This document shows, piece after piece, positions 50,913 to 60,182 of a stretch of DNA of 64,000 nt; positions within the stretch are counted from its first letter, which is position 1; every line of letters starts with the position of its first letter. Where the stretch lies: contig DAOUJQ010000012.1 of NCBI GenBank assembly GCA_034422455.1, positions 62,001-126,000 on the forward strand, written 5' to 3'. Source of the DNA: UBA1127 sp034422455 (lineage in GTDB: Bacteria; Chloroflexota; Dehalococcoidia; Lucifugimonadales; UBA1127). The notes below the pieces were generated by a model. That model was given only the letters and a program-made list of their open reading frames with translations, did not search any database and was not told where the DNA came from. The position numbers were made by a program, and so were the translations under genes.

Positions 50913-51710
50913 ATGAGACGCAACCGATTTCTGCAGTTGGCCGTATTGTTGACCATGTCGCTCGTATTCATGGCATGCGATGGCGCCTCTGAAGATGCCG
51001 CCTCCAGCCAGTCCAGCGGCGTAGCGTCGTCGGATTCGGCCTCCAGCGCAATCTTGGAGGACGCTGCCGGTGAAAAGGCTCCCACGCCGGCTGCCCTCGA
51101 TTGCGTCGCGACCCCGTCCCAGACCGAGGGCCCGTACTACTTCGACACCGGCGAGCTCCGCCGCGACATCACGGAGGGCAAGCCGGGCCTACCCCTCCTC
51201 GTATCCCTGCGCTTCGTCGACGCTGATACCTGCGAGCCGATTCCCGGCGCCACCGTCGACGTCTGGCACACGGACCACATGGGTGTGTACTCCGGCTATC
51301 CCGATCAGGGTGTCGGCGGCACCACCGGCGAGACCTTCTTCCGCGGCAAGCAGGTCACGGATGCCGACGGACTCGCTGAGTTCGAGACGGTCTACCCCGG
51401 CTGGTACCCCACCAGGGCCGTCCACATTCACTACATGGCCTACACGGGCGAGGAGCATCTGATAACCTCGCAGCTCTACTTCCCCGACGCCGTTTCCGAG
51501 GCCGTCTACCGGACGGAGCCCTACACGGCCCGCGGCCCCCATCCCGTGACGAACGACGGCGACGGCATCTTCCCCGGCGACACGCCTGGCAACTCGCAGA
51601 TTGGACACATCACGGAGAACGACGAAGGCTACATGGTCTCCCTCACCGTCGGCGTCGGACCCGGTTCCGGCGATACGCCCGGTCTGTCTGGCCGCGGCCG
51701 CCGGGGCTGA
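50913..51710 (+). CDS. Intradiol ring-cleavage dioxygenase-like lipoprotein
   Basis: 265 aa. Lipoprotein signal peptide ending VFMAC (Cys ~20), a Ser-rich linker, then a protocatechuate-3,4-dioxygenase-like core: EGPYYFDTGELRRDITEGKPG (~70-90, first Tyr ligand), VDVWHTDHMGVYSGY (~115-129), and VYPGWYPTRAVHIHYMAY (~163-180) with Tyr, Arg and two His of the ferric site. Normal cytoplasmic enzymes lack a signal peptide, so this is an exported, membrane-tethered form, a group known in several phyla with unclear substrates. ATG 50913 has AAGGAATG upstream. Confidence 0.88.
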   Translation: MRRNRFLQLAVLLTMSLVFMACDGASEDAASSQSSGVASSDSASSAILEDAAGEKAPTPAALDCVATPSQTEGPYYFDTGELRRDITEGKPGLPLLVSLRFVDADTCEPIPGATVDVWHTDHMGVYSGYPDQGVGGTTGETFFRGKQVTDADGLAEFETVYPGWYPTRAVHIHYMAYTGEEHLITSQLYFPDAVSEAVYRTEPYTARGPHPVTNDGDGIFPGDTPGNSQIGHITENDEGYMVSLTVGVGPGSGDTPGLSGRGRRG

Positions 51711-51808
51711 GGCGGCCCCTTCGAGCGTTCGCAGTGCCGGGCTTCCGAAGAGCCAGTCCGAGTTGACAGTATTCGCGCCATCGGTGGTAAGGCATGGGTA
51801 ATTATTCC

Positions 51809-51837
51809 TTGACACGCCTATTGGCCTCTACTACCAT
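51809..51837 (+). promoter_or_regulatory. Promoter of the SAM-riboswitch operon
   Basis: TTGACA (51809-51814), 17-bp spacer, TACCAT (51832-51837). The predicted transcript starts near 51845, about 25 bases before the riboswitch. Confidence 0.7.
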
Positions 51838-51868
51838 TGGGCCAACAAGAAAAAATACCGGCGCACTG

Positions 51869-51976
51869 CTCTTATCCAGAGTGGCTGAGGGAACGGCCCG
51901 ACGATGCCCGGCAACCGGCTCCACGGAGACACGGTGCCAACGCCGTCAAGCCCATAGCGGCTTGAATCGATGAGAG
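51869..51976 (+). promoter_or_regulatory. SAM-I (S-box) riboswitch aptamer
   Basis: CTCTTATC (51869-51876) and GATGAGAG (51969-51976) form P1. Between them are the invariant parts: CCAGAGTGGCTGAGGGAACG, GGCCCGACGATGCCCGGCAA, then CC...GGTGCCAA and the P4 arms (GGCTTGAA side). The kink-turn and pseudoknot sequences match the SAM-I consensus. Binding of SAM stabilises P1 and lets the following terminator form, turning the operon off when SAM is plentiful. This fits its control of metK and the methylthioadenosine salvage genes. Confidence 0.95.
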
Positions 51977-51988
51977 TGTTCTTCCGTC

Positions 51989-52016
51989 AAGAGCTTCTCT
52001 CGCCGGGAAGCTCTTT

Positions 52017-52022
<6 letters not shown>
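51989..52022 (+). terminator. SAM-regulated intrinsic terminator
   Basis: AAGAGCTTC (51989-51997) pairs perfectly with GAAGCTCTT (52007-52015), followed by a T-run. It begins 12 bases after the aptamer. The 3' arm includes GGGAAG (52005-52010), the only Shine-Dalgarno-like sequence at the right distance from the mtnA TTG at 52017, so the same hairpin might also hide the ribosome site. Confidence 0.9.
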
Positions 52023-53097
<1,075 letters not shown>

Positions 53098-53105
<8 letters not shown>

Positions 53106-53958
53106 CGCGCGCGTCGGCGTCATCGGGGGCAGCGGCCTGTATGACATGCCGGGGCTGTCGGATGTGGAGGAGGTGCAGCGCACCACTCCGTTCGGCAGCC
53201 CAAGCGACACCATCGTCGTTGGCGTCCTGGAGGGCACGCCCGTTGCCTTCCTGCCCCGCCACGGCAGGGGCCACCGGCTCAACCCGTCCGAGGTGCCGGT
53301 CCGCGCCAACATCTACGCGCTGAAGTCCCTGGGCGTGGAGCGCGTCATCTCCATCAGCGCGGTGGGCAGCCTGCAGGAGCGGATCGAGCCCCTGCACATG
53401 CTCGTGCCCGACCAGCTCATCGACCGCACCAAGGCGCGTCCGTCGACGTTCTTCGAGGACGGCATCGTCGCCCACGTGAGCTTCGCCGAGCCCTTCTGCG
53501 CGGGCCTCAGCCGCCGGCTGGTGCAGGCCTGCGAAGACGCGAAGGCGACGGTGCATGAGGGCGGCACCTACGTCGTCATGGAGGGCCCGCCCTTCTCGAC
53601 CGTCGCCGAGTCCGAGCTGTACCGCTCCTGGGGCGCCAGCGTCATCGGCATGACGGCCCTCCCGGAGGCCAAGCTCGCCCGCGAGGCCGAGATGTGCTAC
53701 GCGACGCTCGCCTGCGTTACGGACTATGATGTATGGCACGAGCACCACGAGACGGTCAACGTGCAGCTTGTCGTGCAGAACCTGCAGCACAACGTCGCGA
53801 CGGCGCAGGAGGTGCTCCGGCGCGCCGTGCCGCGCCTGGATGCGGACCGCGACTGCGGCTGCCGCCACGCGCTGGACACCGCCCTCATCACGGCCCCAGA
53901 GGTCCGGCCGGAGGGCGCGAAGCAACGGCTGAAGTTGCTCCTTGGAGACCGTGCATAG
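53098..53958 (+). CDS. mtnP: S-methyl-5'-thioadenosine phosphorylase
   Basis: 286 aa. Splits methylthioadenosine into adenine and methylthioribose-1-phosphate, the substrate of MtnA. VGVIGGSGLYDMPGL (residues ~7-21), LPRHGRGHRLNPSEVPVRANIYALK (~52-76, phosphate and substrate site), ISISAVGSLQERIEPLHMLVPDQLIDRT, and MEGPPFSTVAESELYRSWGASVIGMTALPEAKLAREAEMCYATLACVTDYD (~160-210) are classic. Second gene of the riboswitch operon. Confidence 0.95.
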
Positions 53959-53999
53959 AGAGAAGACCGCTGGATGCGTGACCAGACCGGAGGCAAGCG

Positions 54000-54356
54000 A
54001 TGGCAAAGAAGAACCCGGGCGAGCCCTTTACCAGGATCAATTCGGAAGAGGCCAAGGGGATGCTGGACGGCGATGCGAACACCGTCGTGGTCGACGTGCG
54101 CAACCCGGACGAGTACGCCGCGGGCCACGTGACCAACGCCATGTGGATTCCCGTCGACCAGGTGCTCGCCCGCATCGACGAGCTGCCCAAGGACAAGACC
54201 CTCCTCTTCATCTGCGCCATGGGCCAGCGCAGCGCCCTCGCGTGCGAGATGGCGGCGGCCATGGGCCTCAACCCCGATTCCCTCTACAACATCGAGGACG
54301 GCACCCCCGGATGGGTGCAGCGCGACTACCCCGTCAGCTACGGCGACGAGCCGTAA
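54000..54356 (+). CDS. Single-domain rhodanese-like sulfurtransferase
   Basis: 118 aa. VVVDVRNPDEYAAGHVTNAMWIP (~28-50) and the active-site loop CAMGQRSALACEMAA with the catalytic Cys near residue 72. Rhodaneses transfer sulfane sulfur. It follows mtnP by 41 bp, in the same orientation and under the same riboswitch, so SAM status would set its level; a role in handling sulfur from methionine salvage is inference. Confidence 0.92.
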   Translation: MAKKNPGEPFTRINSEEAKGMLDGDANTVVVDVRNPDEYAAGHVTNAMWIPVDQVLARIDELPKDKTLLFICAMGQRSALACEMAAAMGLNPDSLYNIEDGTPGWVQRDYPVSYGDEP

Positions 54357-54380
54357 ACGAACCGAATCGAAAGGAACGCG

Positions 54381-55088
54381 ATGTACAAGAAGAGCAGGAT
54401 CACCGCCCTGAAGCACAGGGCGACCAGGAAGAAGATGCGTGAACGCCGAGGCCTCGCCCGGCGGCTGATAAGCGGCGACATCACCATTGACCAGCTCGAC
54501 CGGCTAGCCGGCCCCTCGAGCAACGGCGTCCTCCGCACCGTGAACTACCTCAGCGAGACGGAGGGGACGACGCTGTCGCCGACCCTGGCGCAGGCGGTTG
54601 CTTTGGCCGTCGCGCCCGTGTCGAGCGGCCCGTCGGTCGTCCAGCGGCGGCCCGCGCCTGCGGCGCCTCGGCGTACGCGTCCGGCAGCCGCTGAGCCGGT
54701 GGCCGAAGCCCCGGCTGACGTCCCTGCTTCTGAAGCGCCCGCGGCAGAGCCGGTGGCGGAAGCTCCGGCAGAGGCCCCCGCGACCGAGGCGACCGTGGCG
54801 GAGCCGGTGGCGGAAGCTCCGGCGGCCGAGGCTCCTGTGGTTGAAGCCCCCGTTGAGGCCCCTGCTGAGGAAGCGGCTGCTGAGACACCGGCCCCGGCGC
54901 CGGCTCGGCGCAGGACGACGCGGGCTGCCGCGGCGGCCTCCGGTGAGGAAGCTCCCGCTGCGCCAACCCGGCGCCGCTCGACACGGGCGGCAGCCGCTGC
55001 CAGTGAGGAAAAGCCCGCCGAAGCGCCTGCCGAGGAAGCCCCGTCGCCTCCAACTCGTCGGCGGTCGCGTCCCGCTGCGGAAAGCTAG
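54381..55088 (+). CDS. Basic N-terminus plus long Ala/Pro/Glu low-complexity protein, 235 aa
   Basis: Not recognised. Residues 1-~75 are basic and helical (MYKKSRITALKHRATRKKMR, then LISGDITIDQLDRLAG), suggesting nucleic-acid or ribosome contact. The rest is repetitive: AEPVAEAPA-type units (about 90-170) followed by ARRRTTRAAAAASG and TRRRSTRAAAAASE repeats and a final TRRRSRPAA, an alternating acidic then basic tail like bacterial histone-H1-like proteins. It sits between the rhodanese and metK in the SAM-riboswitch operon, an unexpected place for such a protein. Confidence 0.65.
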   Translation: MYKKSRITALKHRATRKKMRERRGLARRLISGDITIDQLDRLAGPSSNGVLRTVNYLSETEGTTLSPTLAQAVALAVAPVSSGPSVVQRRPAPAAPRRTRPAAAEPVAEAPADVPASEAPAAEPVAEAPAEAPATEATVAEPVAEAPAAEAPVVEAPVEAPAEEAAAETPAPAPARRRTTRAAAAASGEEAPAAPTRRRSTRAAAAASEEKPAEAPAEEAPSPPTRRRSRPAAES

Positions 55089-55127
55089 TGGACTCGTTAC
55101 CCAAAGACAAAAACTGAGGGAGAAAGC

Positions 55128-56348
55128 ATGACGACCCAGGGCAACACCTTTGCAATGTCACCCAGCTACCTGTACACGTCGGAGTCGGTCACCGAGGGCC
55201 ACCCGGACAAGGTCTGCGACCAGGTGAGCGACAGCATCCTCGACGCCATCTACTCGCAGGACCCGCAGGCCCGCGTCGCGTGTGAGACCGCCACCGGCAC
55301 CAACTTCGTCGCCGTCATCGGCGAGATCACCACGACCGCCGACGTCGACTACGAGCAGGTGGTGCGGAACACCCTCAAGCGCATCGGCTACGACAGCGCG
55401 GAGACCGGCATCGACTATCGCTCGTGCGAGGTGCTGGTGCGCCTCCACGCCCAGTCGCCCGACATCAACCAGGGCGTCAGCCGCGCGCTGGAGCACCGCG
55501 ACTCCGACGAGGAGAAAAGCGAGGTGGAGGTCCTGGGCGCGGGCGACCAGGGCATGATGGTGGGCTTTGCCTGCAATGAGACGGATGAGCTCATGCCGCT
55601 GACGCTGTCGCTGGCCCACCACCTGACCCGTCGCCTGTCCGTCGCCCGGCGGGAGGGCATCCTTCCCTGGCTCAAGCCCGACGGTAAGTCGCAGGTCACC
55701 GTGGAGTACGAGTACGGTAAGCCCAAGCGCATCCACACGCTCGTGGTCAGCACGCAGCACGACGCCGACGTGAGCCAGGAGAAGATCGCGGAGGACGTGC
55801 GGAGCGAGGTCATTGACGCCGTGGTGCCCGGCGGCCTCATCGACGACCAGACCCGCATCTTCGTCAACCCTTCCGGCCGATTCGTGACCGGCGGACCCCA
55901 CGGCGACGCGGGCCTGACCGGCCGCAAGATCCTCGTCGACACCTACGGCAGCGTCGCCCGGCACGGCGGCGGCGCCTTCTCCGGGAAGGACCCGACGAAG
56001 GTGGACCGTTCGGCTGCCTACGCGGCGCGCTGGGTCGCCAAGAACGTGGTCGCCGCGGGCCTTGCCGACCGGTGCGAGGTGCAGGTGTCCTACGCCATCG
56101 GGATGGCGGAGCCCATCAACGTCTCCGTCGAGACCTTCGGCACGGGCGTCATCCCCAACGAGAAGATCTCCGAGCTGGTGAACAAGCACTTTGACCTGCG
56201 CCCCGGCGCCATCATCAGCCGGCTCGGCCTGCGTGCGCCCATCTACGCGCAGACCGCCGCCTACGGCCACTTCGGCCGCGACGACGTCGACCTCCCATGG
56301 GAGCGTACGGACAAGGCAGACGAGCTCCGTCAGGACGCCGGCATCTAG
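55128..56348 (+). CDS. metK: S-adenosylmethionine synthetase
   Basis: 406 aa. Makes SAM from methionine and ATP. TSESVTEGHPDKVCDQVSDS (~residues 17-36), ATGTNFVAVIGEITT, the loop GAGDQGMMVGFACNETDELMPL (~136-157), FVNPSGRFVTGGPHGDAGLTGRKI (~243-266) and GGGAFSGKDPTKVDRSAAYAARWVAKN (~280-306) are diagnostic. GGGAG precedes ATG 55128. It is the last gene of the riboswitch operon, so SAM represses its own synthesis. Confidence 0.97.
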   Translation: MTTQGNTFAMSPSYLYTSESVTEGHPDKVCDQVSDSILDAIYSQDPQARVACETATGTNFVAVIGEITTTADVDYEQVVRNTLKRIGYDSAETGIDYRSCEVLVRLHAQSPDINQGVSRALEHRDSDEEKSEVEVLGAGDQGMMVGFACNETDELMPLTLSLAHHLTRRLSVARREGILPWLKPDGKSQVTVEYEYGKPKRIHTLVVSTQHDADVSQEKIAEDVRSEVIDAVVPGGLIDDQTRIFVNPSGRFVTGGPHGDAGLTGRKILVDTYGSVARHGGGAFSGKDPTKVDRSAAYAARWVAKNVVAAGLADRCEVQVSYAIGMAEPINVSVETFGTGVIPNEKISELVNKHFDLRPGAIISRLGLRAPIYAQTAAYGHFGRDDVDLPWERTDKADELRQDAGI

Positions 56349-57754
56349 CCCATCGCACAACATCTGTAGGGGCGGCCCTTGTGGCCGCCCCTCGCTCGTT
56401 CGCCCTGAGCCCCGTCGAAGGGTCGCCCTGACCCCACCCCCGTTCGTCCTGAGGGAAATCGAAGGATGAACGGGGAGCCCCCAACTCCCCATACCGGCGC
56501 ATGCCGGTATCCAGGAAGCCTACCGCCACCCAATTGATCCTCGCGGTTCGCCCTCACTCTCGTCGTTCCTGCGCAGGCAGGAACCCAGAGGGGTGGTGCC
56601 GGGTGGGGCGTCCTCCGCATAAGGACAAGTCGCGACCCGCCCGGCTGCAGGCCCCCCGTTCGCCCAGTCCCCAACTCCTCATACCGGCGCATGCCGGTAT
56701 CCAGAAACCCCGCGTCCAACGACGCCCGCATACCCGAATCCCTACCCCGTCGTTCCCGCGCAGGCGGGAAGGTGAGTTCACATTTGAAGTGCAACGCCTG
56801 GTTTTGGAAGACCTCAGCAGGGGTACGGTAGCCGAGGCACTTACGGGGGGTATTGTTGTACAGCTGGAGAGCCGCCGTAAACTCCTCGTCCGTCAGGTCG
56901 GCCAGCTTGGTCTTGCGAGGCAGGGGCCGCCGCAGCCGGCCAATGGCGTTCTCGACGCCGCCCTTTTGCCAGGGGGAGTGGGTGTCGCAGAAGTAGGTCT
57001 GGATGCCGAGGGGGTGGAGCCGGTGGTGGCGGGCGAACTCGGTGCCGTTGTCGAAGGTGATGGTCTGGCGCCACTCCTGGGGGAGGGGAGCGAGGAGATA
57101 GGCCAGCGTGGCAGCGGTGGTGTCGGCGGCTTTCCCCGCCTGGCGCACGGCCAGGAGCAGCCGGGAGTGGCGCTCGTGGAGAGCCAGGACCACGGGGCCT
57201 CGGCGGCCGAAGGCCATCAGGTCGGCTTCCCAGTGGCCGAAGGTGGTGCGGTCCGCCACCGCCATAGGGCGCTGGGTGAGGGGCACCCGATGGGCGATGA
57301 AGGAGGCGGGACTTCCGCCTCTCCGTCCCCGCCACCCCCGCTTGGCCTTGCCCCGGGGCAGACAGCGCCGCCAGGCGTAGTCCTTGGTGCGCGCTAACTG
57401 GGCATAGACGAAACGGTAGAGGCTCTCGTAGGAGATGACCCGTCGCCCGTCCTCCCACGCCAGCCGCTCAGCGATCTGCTGGGGCGACCAGCGTCGGGCA
57501 AACCCGGTCATCACCCGCTCCCGGAGTTCGGGATGCCGATCCAGCCGAGCCCCCCGCCACCGGCGGGCGTAGGAGGCCTGCTGGGCATACCCCGGCAGGT
57601 ACTTGCCGGCGGGAGACCGGTTCCGTTTCAGCTCCCGCGCCACGGTCGATGGCGCGCGATCCAGAGCTGCTGCAATTTGCCGGACTGCGGCCCCCTGGGC
57701 GTGTAGGAGGGCAATCTGCAACCGTTCATCCTCGCCAAGCTGTCGGTATCCCAT
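56345..57754 (-). CDS. IS30-family transposase whose frame runs out of the element into repeats
   Basis: Within the element the frame is 328 codons (57754-56771). N-terminal helix-turn-helix: LGEDERLQIALLHAQGAAVRQIAAAL and APSTVARELKRN (~6-45). DDE core: Asp178 in GHWEADLM, Asp235 in TFDNGTEF, and Glu268 in QKGGVENAIGRLRR, the classic IS30 box. There is no stop before the element's left end: the frame continues through the inverted repeat (residues LHFKCELT) and adds ~141 residues translated from R3/R1/R2 repeats, stopping at 56345 beside the metK stop codon. The extra tail is probably junk; the core looks intact and potentially active. Confidence 0.88.
   Translation of the reverse strand: MGYRQLGEDERLQIALLHAQGAAVRQIAAALDRAPSTVARELKRNRSPAGKYLPGYAQQASYARRWRGARLDRHPELRERVMTGFARRWSPQQIAERLAWEDGRRVISYESLYRFVYAQLARTKDYAWRRCLPRGKAKRGWRGRRGGSPASFIAHRVPLTQRPMAVADRTTFGHWEADLMAFGRRGPVVLALHERHSRLLLAVRQAGKAADTTAATLAYLLAPLPQEWRQTITFDNGTEFARHHRLHPLGIQTYFCDTHSPWQKGGVENAIGRLRRPLPRKTKLADLTDEEFTAALQLYNNTPRKCLGYRTPAEVFQNQALHFKCELTFPPARERRGRDSGMRASLDAGFLDTGMRRYEELGTGRTGGLQPGGSRLVLMRRTPHPAPPLWVPACAGTTRVRANREDQLGGGRLPGYRHAPVWGVGGSPFILRFPSGRTGVGSGRPFDGAQGERARGGHKGRPYRCCAMG
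56349..56770. repeat. Repeat cluster after metK
   Basis: R2 variants at ~56397-56425 and ~56440-56473, R1 (~56490-56519), R3 (56561-56613), R1 (~56680-56711) and the left half of another R3 (56748-56770) that is split by the IS30 element. Only antisense read-through of the transposase frame crosses it. Confidence 0.8.
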
Positions 57755-57798
57755 GCCAACACCTTACTCTGGTGTTGCACTTCGTTTGTGAATTTAGC
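56771..57798 (-). mobile_element. IS30-family insertion sequence, 1,028 bp, with 3-bp target duplication
   Basis: The ends are imperfect inverted repeats: left GGTGAGTTCACATTTGAAGT and right (reversed) GCTAAATTCACAAACGAAGT, both followed by GCAAC. GAA flanks the element on both sides (56768-56770 and 57799-57801). Removing the element and one GAA restores a normal R3 core (CAGGCGGGAACCCAGAGG). Size, one transposase gene and the short duplication all suit IS30. Confidence 0.9.
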
Positions 57799-57945
57799 GA
57801 ACCCAGAGGAGAGGTGCAGTGTGCGGGGCGTCCTCTCTGCCGACCCCGTAGGGGCGACCTTTGTGGTCGCCCGCCTCCGTCTCCTACGGCGCCCATTCCG
57901 CCCGGCCCAACCCCCATACCGGCGCATGCCGGTATCCAGGTGTCC

Positions 57946-58158
57946 CCCTGCCACCGCCCCCTTGCCCCGCCGCGCGCACCCCCGCTACCCTCATCCCATG
58001 CACCGCCACGCCAACAGCACAAGCCCAACGCCATTTCCCCCTCCCCCCTCGTGGGGGAGGGGAGCGGACGCCGGCCGGGATTCGTTTCCCCTCGGTGAAT
58101 ATTCGCTTTGTAGCTGAAACGTGCCATCTCAGCTACAAAACAAAAGAGAAGACGAATC
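57946..58158. repeat. R4a dispersed structured repeat, copy 2
   Basis: Same order as copy 1 (10601). The stem-loop is clearest here: outer GATTCGT (58079-58085) with ACGAATC (58152-58158), and a perfect inner 11-bp stem TTTGTAGCTGA (58107-58117) with TCAGCTACAAA (58129-58139) closing the loop AACGTGCCATC. Confidence 0.65.
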
Positions 58159-58229
58159 GCCTCAGCCACAAGAAAAGGAGGAACACGTCATGGGCCCCCC
58201 GTACCCGATACGGGGCCGGTATCCAGAAA

Positions 58230-58424
58230 CCCTGCCACCGCTCCCTTGCCCTCACACTACCGCCCTCGCTACCTTCCTCTCATGGACATCGCACCCACAT
58301 CCCGCCACCTGCCCCGTCCACTCGTCACGGACGGCAGGGGGAATTGTTCCCACCGGATGAAAAATTTTCGCTTTGTATCTGCAGCGTGCCACAACAGCTA
58401 CGAAAGCGAATGCGAAATCAATTC
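58230..58424. repeat. R4b dispersed structured repeat, copy 2
   Basis: Same order as R4b copy 1. Outer GAATTG (58341-58346) with CAATTC (58419-58424); inner TTCGCTTTGTATCTG (58367-58381) with CAGCTACGAAAGCGAA (58395-58410), a long stem with one bulge and one mismatch, closing the loop CAGCGTGCCACAA. The loop matches that of R4a although the stem bases differ. Confidence 0.65.
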
Positions 58425-58612
58425 TGCCCAGCTATGACAAGCGGGGGAAGAATTGGCCATTTCAAATGTAGGTCAAGGGTCAGAGCGAACGGCATGCGCC
58501 TGTCTTTGAAGGCTTGCAGCCGCTTGGCGGGCCGCCCCATGATGCAATACCATCCCTATGACGCAACAAGCACAGTTGCCGTCCAATCCCCAGCGACCGC
58601 CGGAGGAAGTGC

Positions 58613-60049
58613 ATGGCATCCATCGACGTCCGCCTGAGGTTCGGCACCGACGGCTGGCGCGCCATCATCGCGGAGGAGTTCACGTTCGACAACGTACGGG
58701 CGTGCGCCCAGGGCGTCGCGAACTACCACGCGCGGCAGGGGCTTGCCGATCGGCCCGTCATCGTTGGGTATGACACGCGCTTTCAGTCGGCGGAGTTCGC
58801 CGACGCCGTGTCCGAGGTCCTCGCGGGCAACGGCATGCGCGTCGTGCGGTGCACCGCGCCCGCGCCCACGCCCGTCATCGGCTACAACCTCGTCCACCAC
58901 GGAGCGGCGGGCGGCGTCCTCATCACCGCCAGCCACAACCCCGCGCAGTGGAACGGCTTCAAGTATCGTGGCAGCTCCGGCGGCAGCCCGCCGCCCGAGG
59001 TGCTGTCTGACCTGGAGGCCGAGATCCACCGCGTGCAGGACACTGGCGTCATCAACCGCGTCAGCCTGCAGGCCGCGCGCGACGAGGGCCTTGTGACGGA
59101 CATCGACCCGGCTCCCGCATACCTGGAGCACGTCGGCCGCCTGGTGGACCTGGACGCGCTGCGGGCTGTCGGGTGCCACGTGGCCGTCGACGCTATGCAC
59201 GGCGCCGGCATGGGCTACCTGCCCGCCCTGCTGTCCGGCGGCGCGACCACCGTCACCGAGGTCCGCGGCGACATCAACCCCGCCTTTCCCGGCATGCACA
59301 ACCCCGAGCCCATCGACCGCAACCTTAGCCCGCTCCGCGAGGCCGTGGCCGCGACGAACGCCCTCGTGGGCGTCGCAATGGACGGCGACGCCGACCGCGT
59401 GGGCGCCATCGACCGCTCCGGCGAGTACATCACCGCGCTGCAGGTGTTCACCCTGCTGACCTATTACATGCTGGAGGTTCGCGGCTTCCGGGGCCCCATC
59501 GTGAAGTCGCTGACGACCAGCAACATGGTGTCGCGCCTGGGCGAGCAGTACGGCGTGCCCGTGCACGAGACCTCCGTTGGGTTCAAGTACATCGCGCCCC
59601 TGATGCTGGAGACGGACGCGCTCATCGGCGGCGAGGAGAGCGGCGGCTTCGGATTCCGCGGCCACATCCCGGAACGCGACGGCGTGCTCAGCGCCCTCTT
59701 TCTGCTGGACCTGGTCGCGCGGAAAGGTAAGACCCTGTCCGAGGTCATCGAGGAGGTCTACGACCTCGTCGGGCCGCACCACTACGACCGGTGGGACGTG
59801 GTCTTCGACGGTGCGCGGCGCGCGGAGGTCGAGAGCCGCCTGCACGAGGTGTCCCCGTCCGAGCTCGCCGGGGCCGCCGTCGCCGCCATAGACACCGTCG
59901 ACGGCATCCGCTACCGCATGGAGAACGGCGAGTGGTCTGTCGTGCGCTTCTCCGGCACGGAGCCGCTGCTGCGCATCTACGCGGAGGCCCCCTCGATGGC
60001 GCGCGTGCAGGAGCTGCTGGAGGCCACACGCGCCCTGACCGGGGTGTAG
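58613..60049 (+). CDS. Phosphoglucomutase/phosphomannomutase family protein
   Basis: 478 aa. Alpha-D-phosphohexomutase: moves phosphate between C1 and C6 of a hexose, via a phosphoserine. RFGTDGWRAIIAEEFT (residues 8-23), active-site loop LITASHNPAQWNGFKY (~103-118, Ser), metal loop VAMDGDADRVGAIDRSGEYI (~257-276), sugar loop LIGGEESGGFGFRGHIPERDG (~340-360) and phosphate loop VVRFSGTEPLLRIYAEAP (~443-460). GGAGGAAG upstream of ATG. Glucose versus mannose preference is undetermined. Confidence 0.94.
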   Translation: MASIDVRLRFGTDGWRAIIAEEFTFDNVRACAQGVANYHARQGLADRPVIVGYDTRFQSAEFADAVSEVLAGNGMRVVRCTAPAPTPVIGYNLVHHGAAGGVLITASHNPAQWNGFKYRGSSGGSPPPEVLSDLEAEIHRVQDTGVINRVSLQAARDEGLVTDIDPAPAYLEHVGRLVDLDALRAVGCHVAVDAMHGAGMGYLPALLSGGATTVTEVRGDINPAFPGMHNPEPIDRNLSPLREAVAATNALVGVAMDGDADRVGAIDRSGEYITALQVFTLLTYYMLEVRGFRGPIVKSLTTSNMVSRLGEQYGVPVHETSVGFKYIAPLMLETDALIGGEESGGFGFRGHIPERDGVLSALFLLDLVARKGKTLSEVIEEVYDLVGPHHYDRWDVVFDGARRAEVESRLHEVSPSELAGAAVAAIDTVDGIRYRMENGEWSVVRFSGTEPLLRIYAEAPSMARVQELLEATRALTGV

Positions 60050-60062
60050 CTGGGGTGCCGCA

Positions 60063-60106
60063 ACCCGTTCGCCCTGAGCCTGTCGAAGGGGGAAATCGAA
60101 GGGTCT
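60063..60106. repeat. R2 repeat with extended tail
   Basis: GTTCGCCCTGAGCCTGTCG followed by AAGGGGGAAATCGAAGGGTC, immediately downstream of the mutase gene and just ahead of the next promoter. Confidence 0.75.
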
Positions 60107-60116
60107 CACGGACGGG

Positions 60117-60145
60117 TTGGGCACCGGCGTCCGTTCTGGTATTAT
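60117..60145 (+). promoter_or_regulatory. Promoter of the HNH gene
   Basis: TTGGGC (60117-60122), 17-bp spacer ending in TCTGG, TATTAT (60140-60145). A leader of about 30 bases ends in GAGGAGG before GTG 60183. Confidence 0.6.
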
Positions 60146-60182
60146 GGCAATGTCGGGTACCTTCCTGTGAGGAGGCTGCTGC

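Larger units (their letters stand above)
57799..58612. repeat. Repeat cluster between the IS30 element and phosphohexomutase
   Basis: Right half of the split R3 (57799-57835), R1 (~57914-57939), R4a copy 2 (57946-58158), an R1 variant with inserted hairpin (58190-58226, CCCGTACCCGATACGGGG), R4b copy 2 (58230-58424), then about 190 bp of unique sequence with the upstream region of the mutase (CGGAGGAAG before ATG 58613). No gene called. Confidence 0.8.

Noticed and set aside
58230..58437. Small protein encoded by R4b (starting MDIA.TS..LPRP)
   Set aside because: The two R4b copies differ by a frame-shifting base in the A-run before TTTTCGCTTTG, so the frame is not conserved; the hairpin is.
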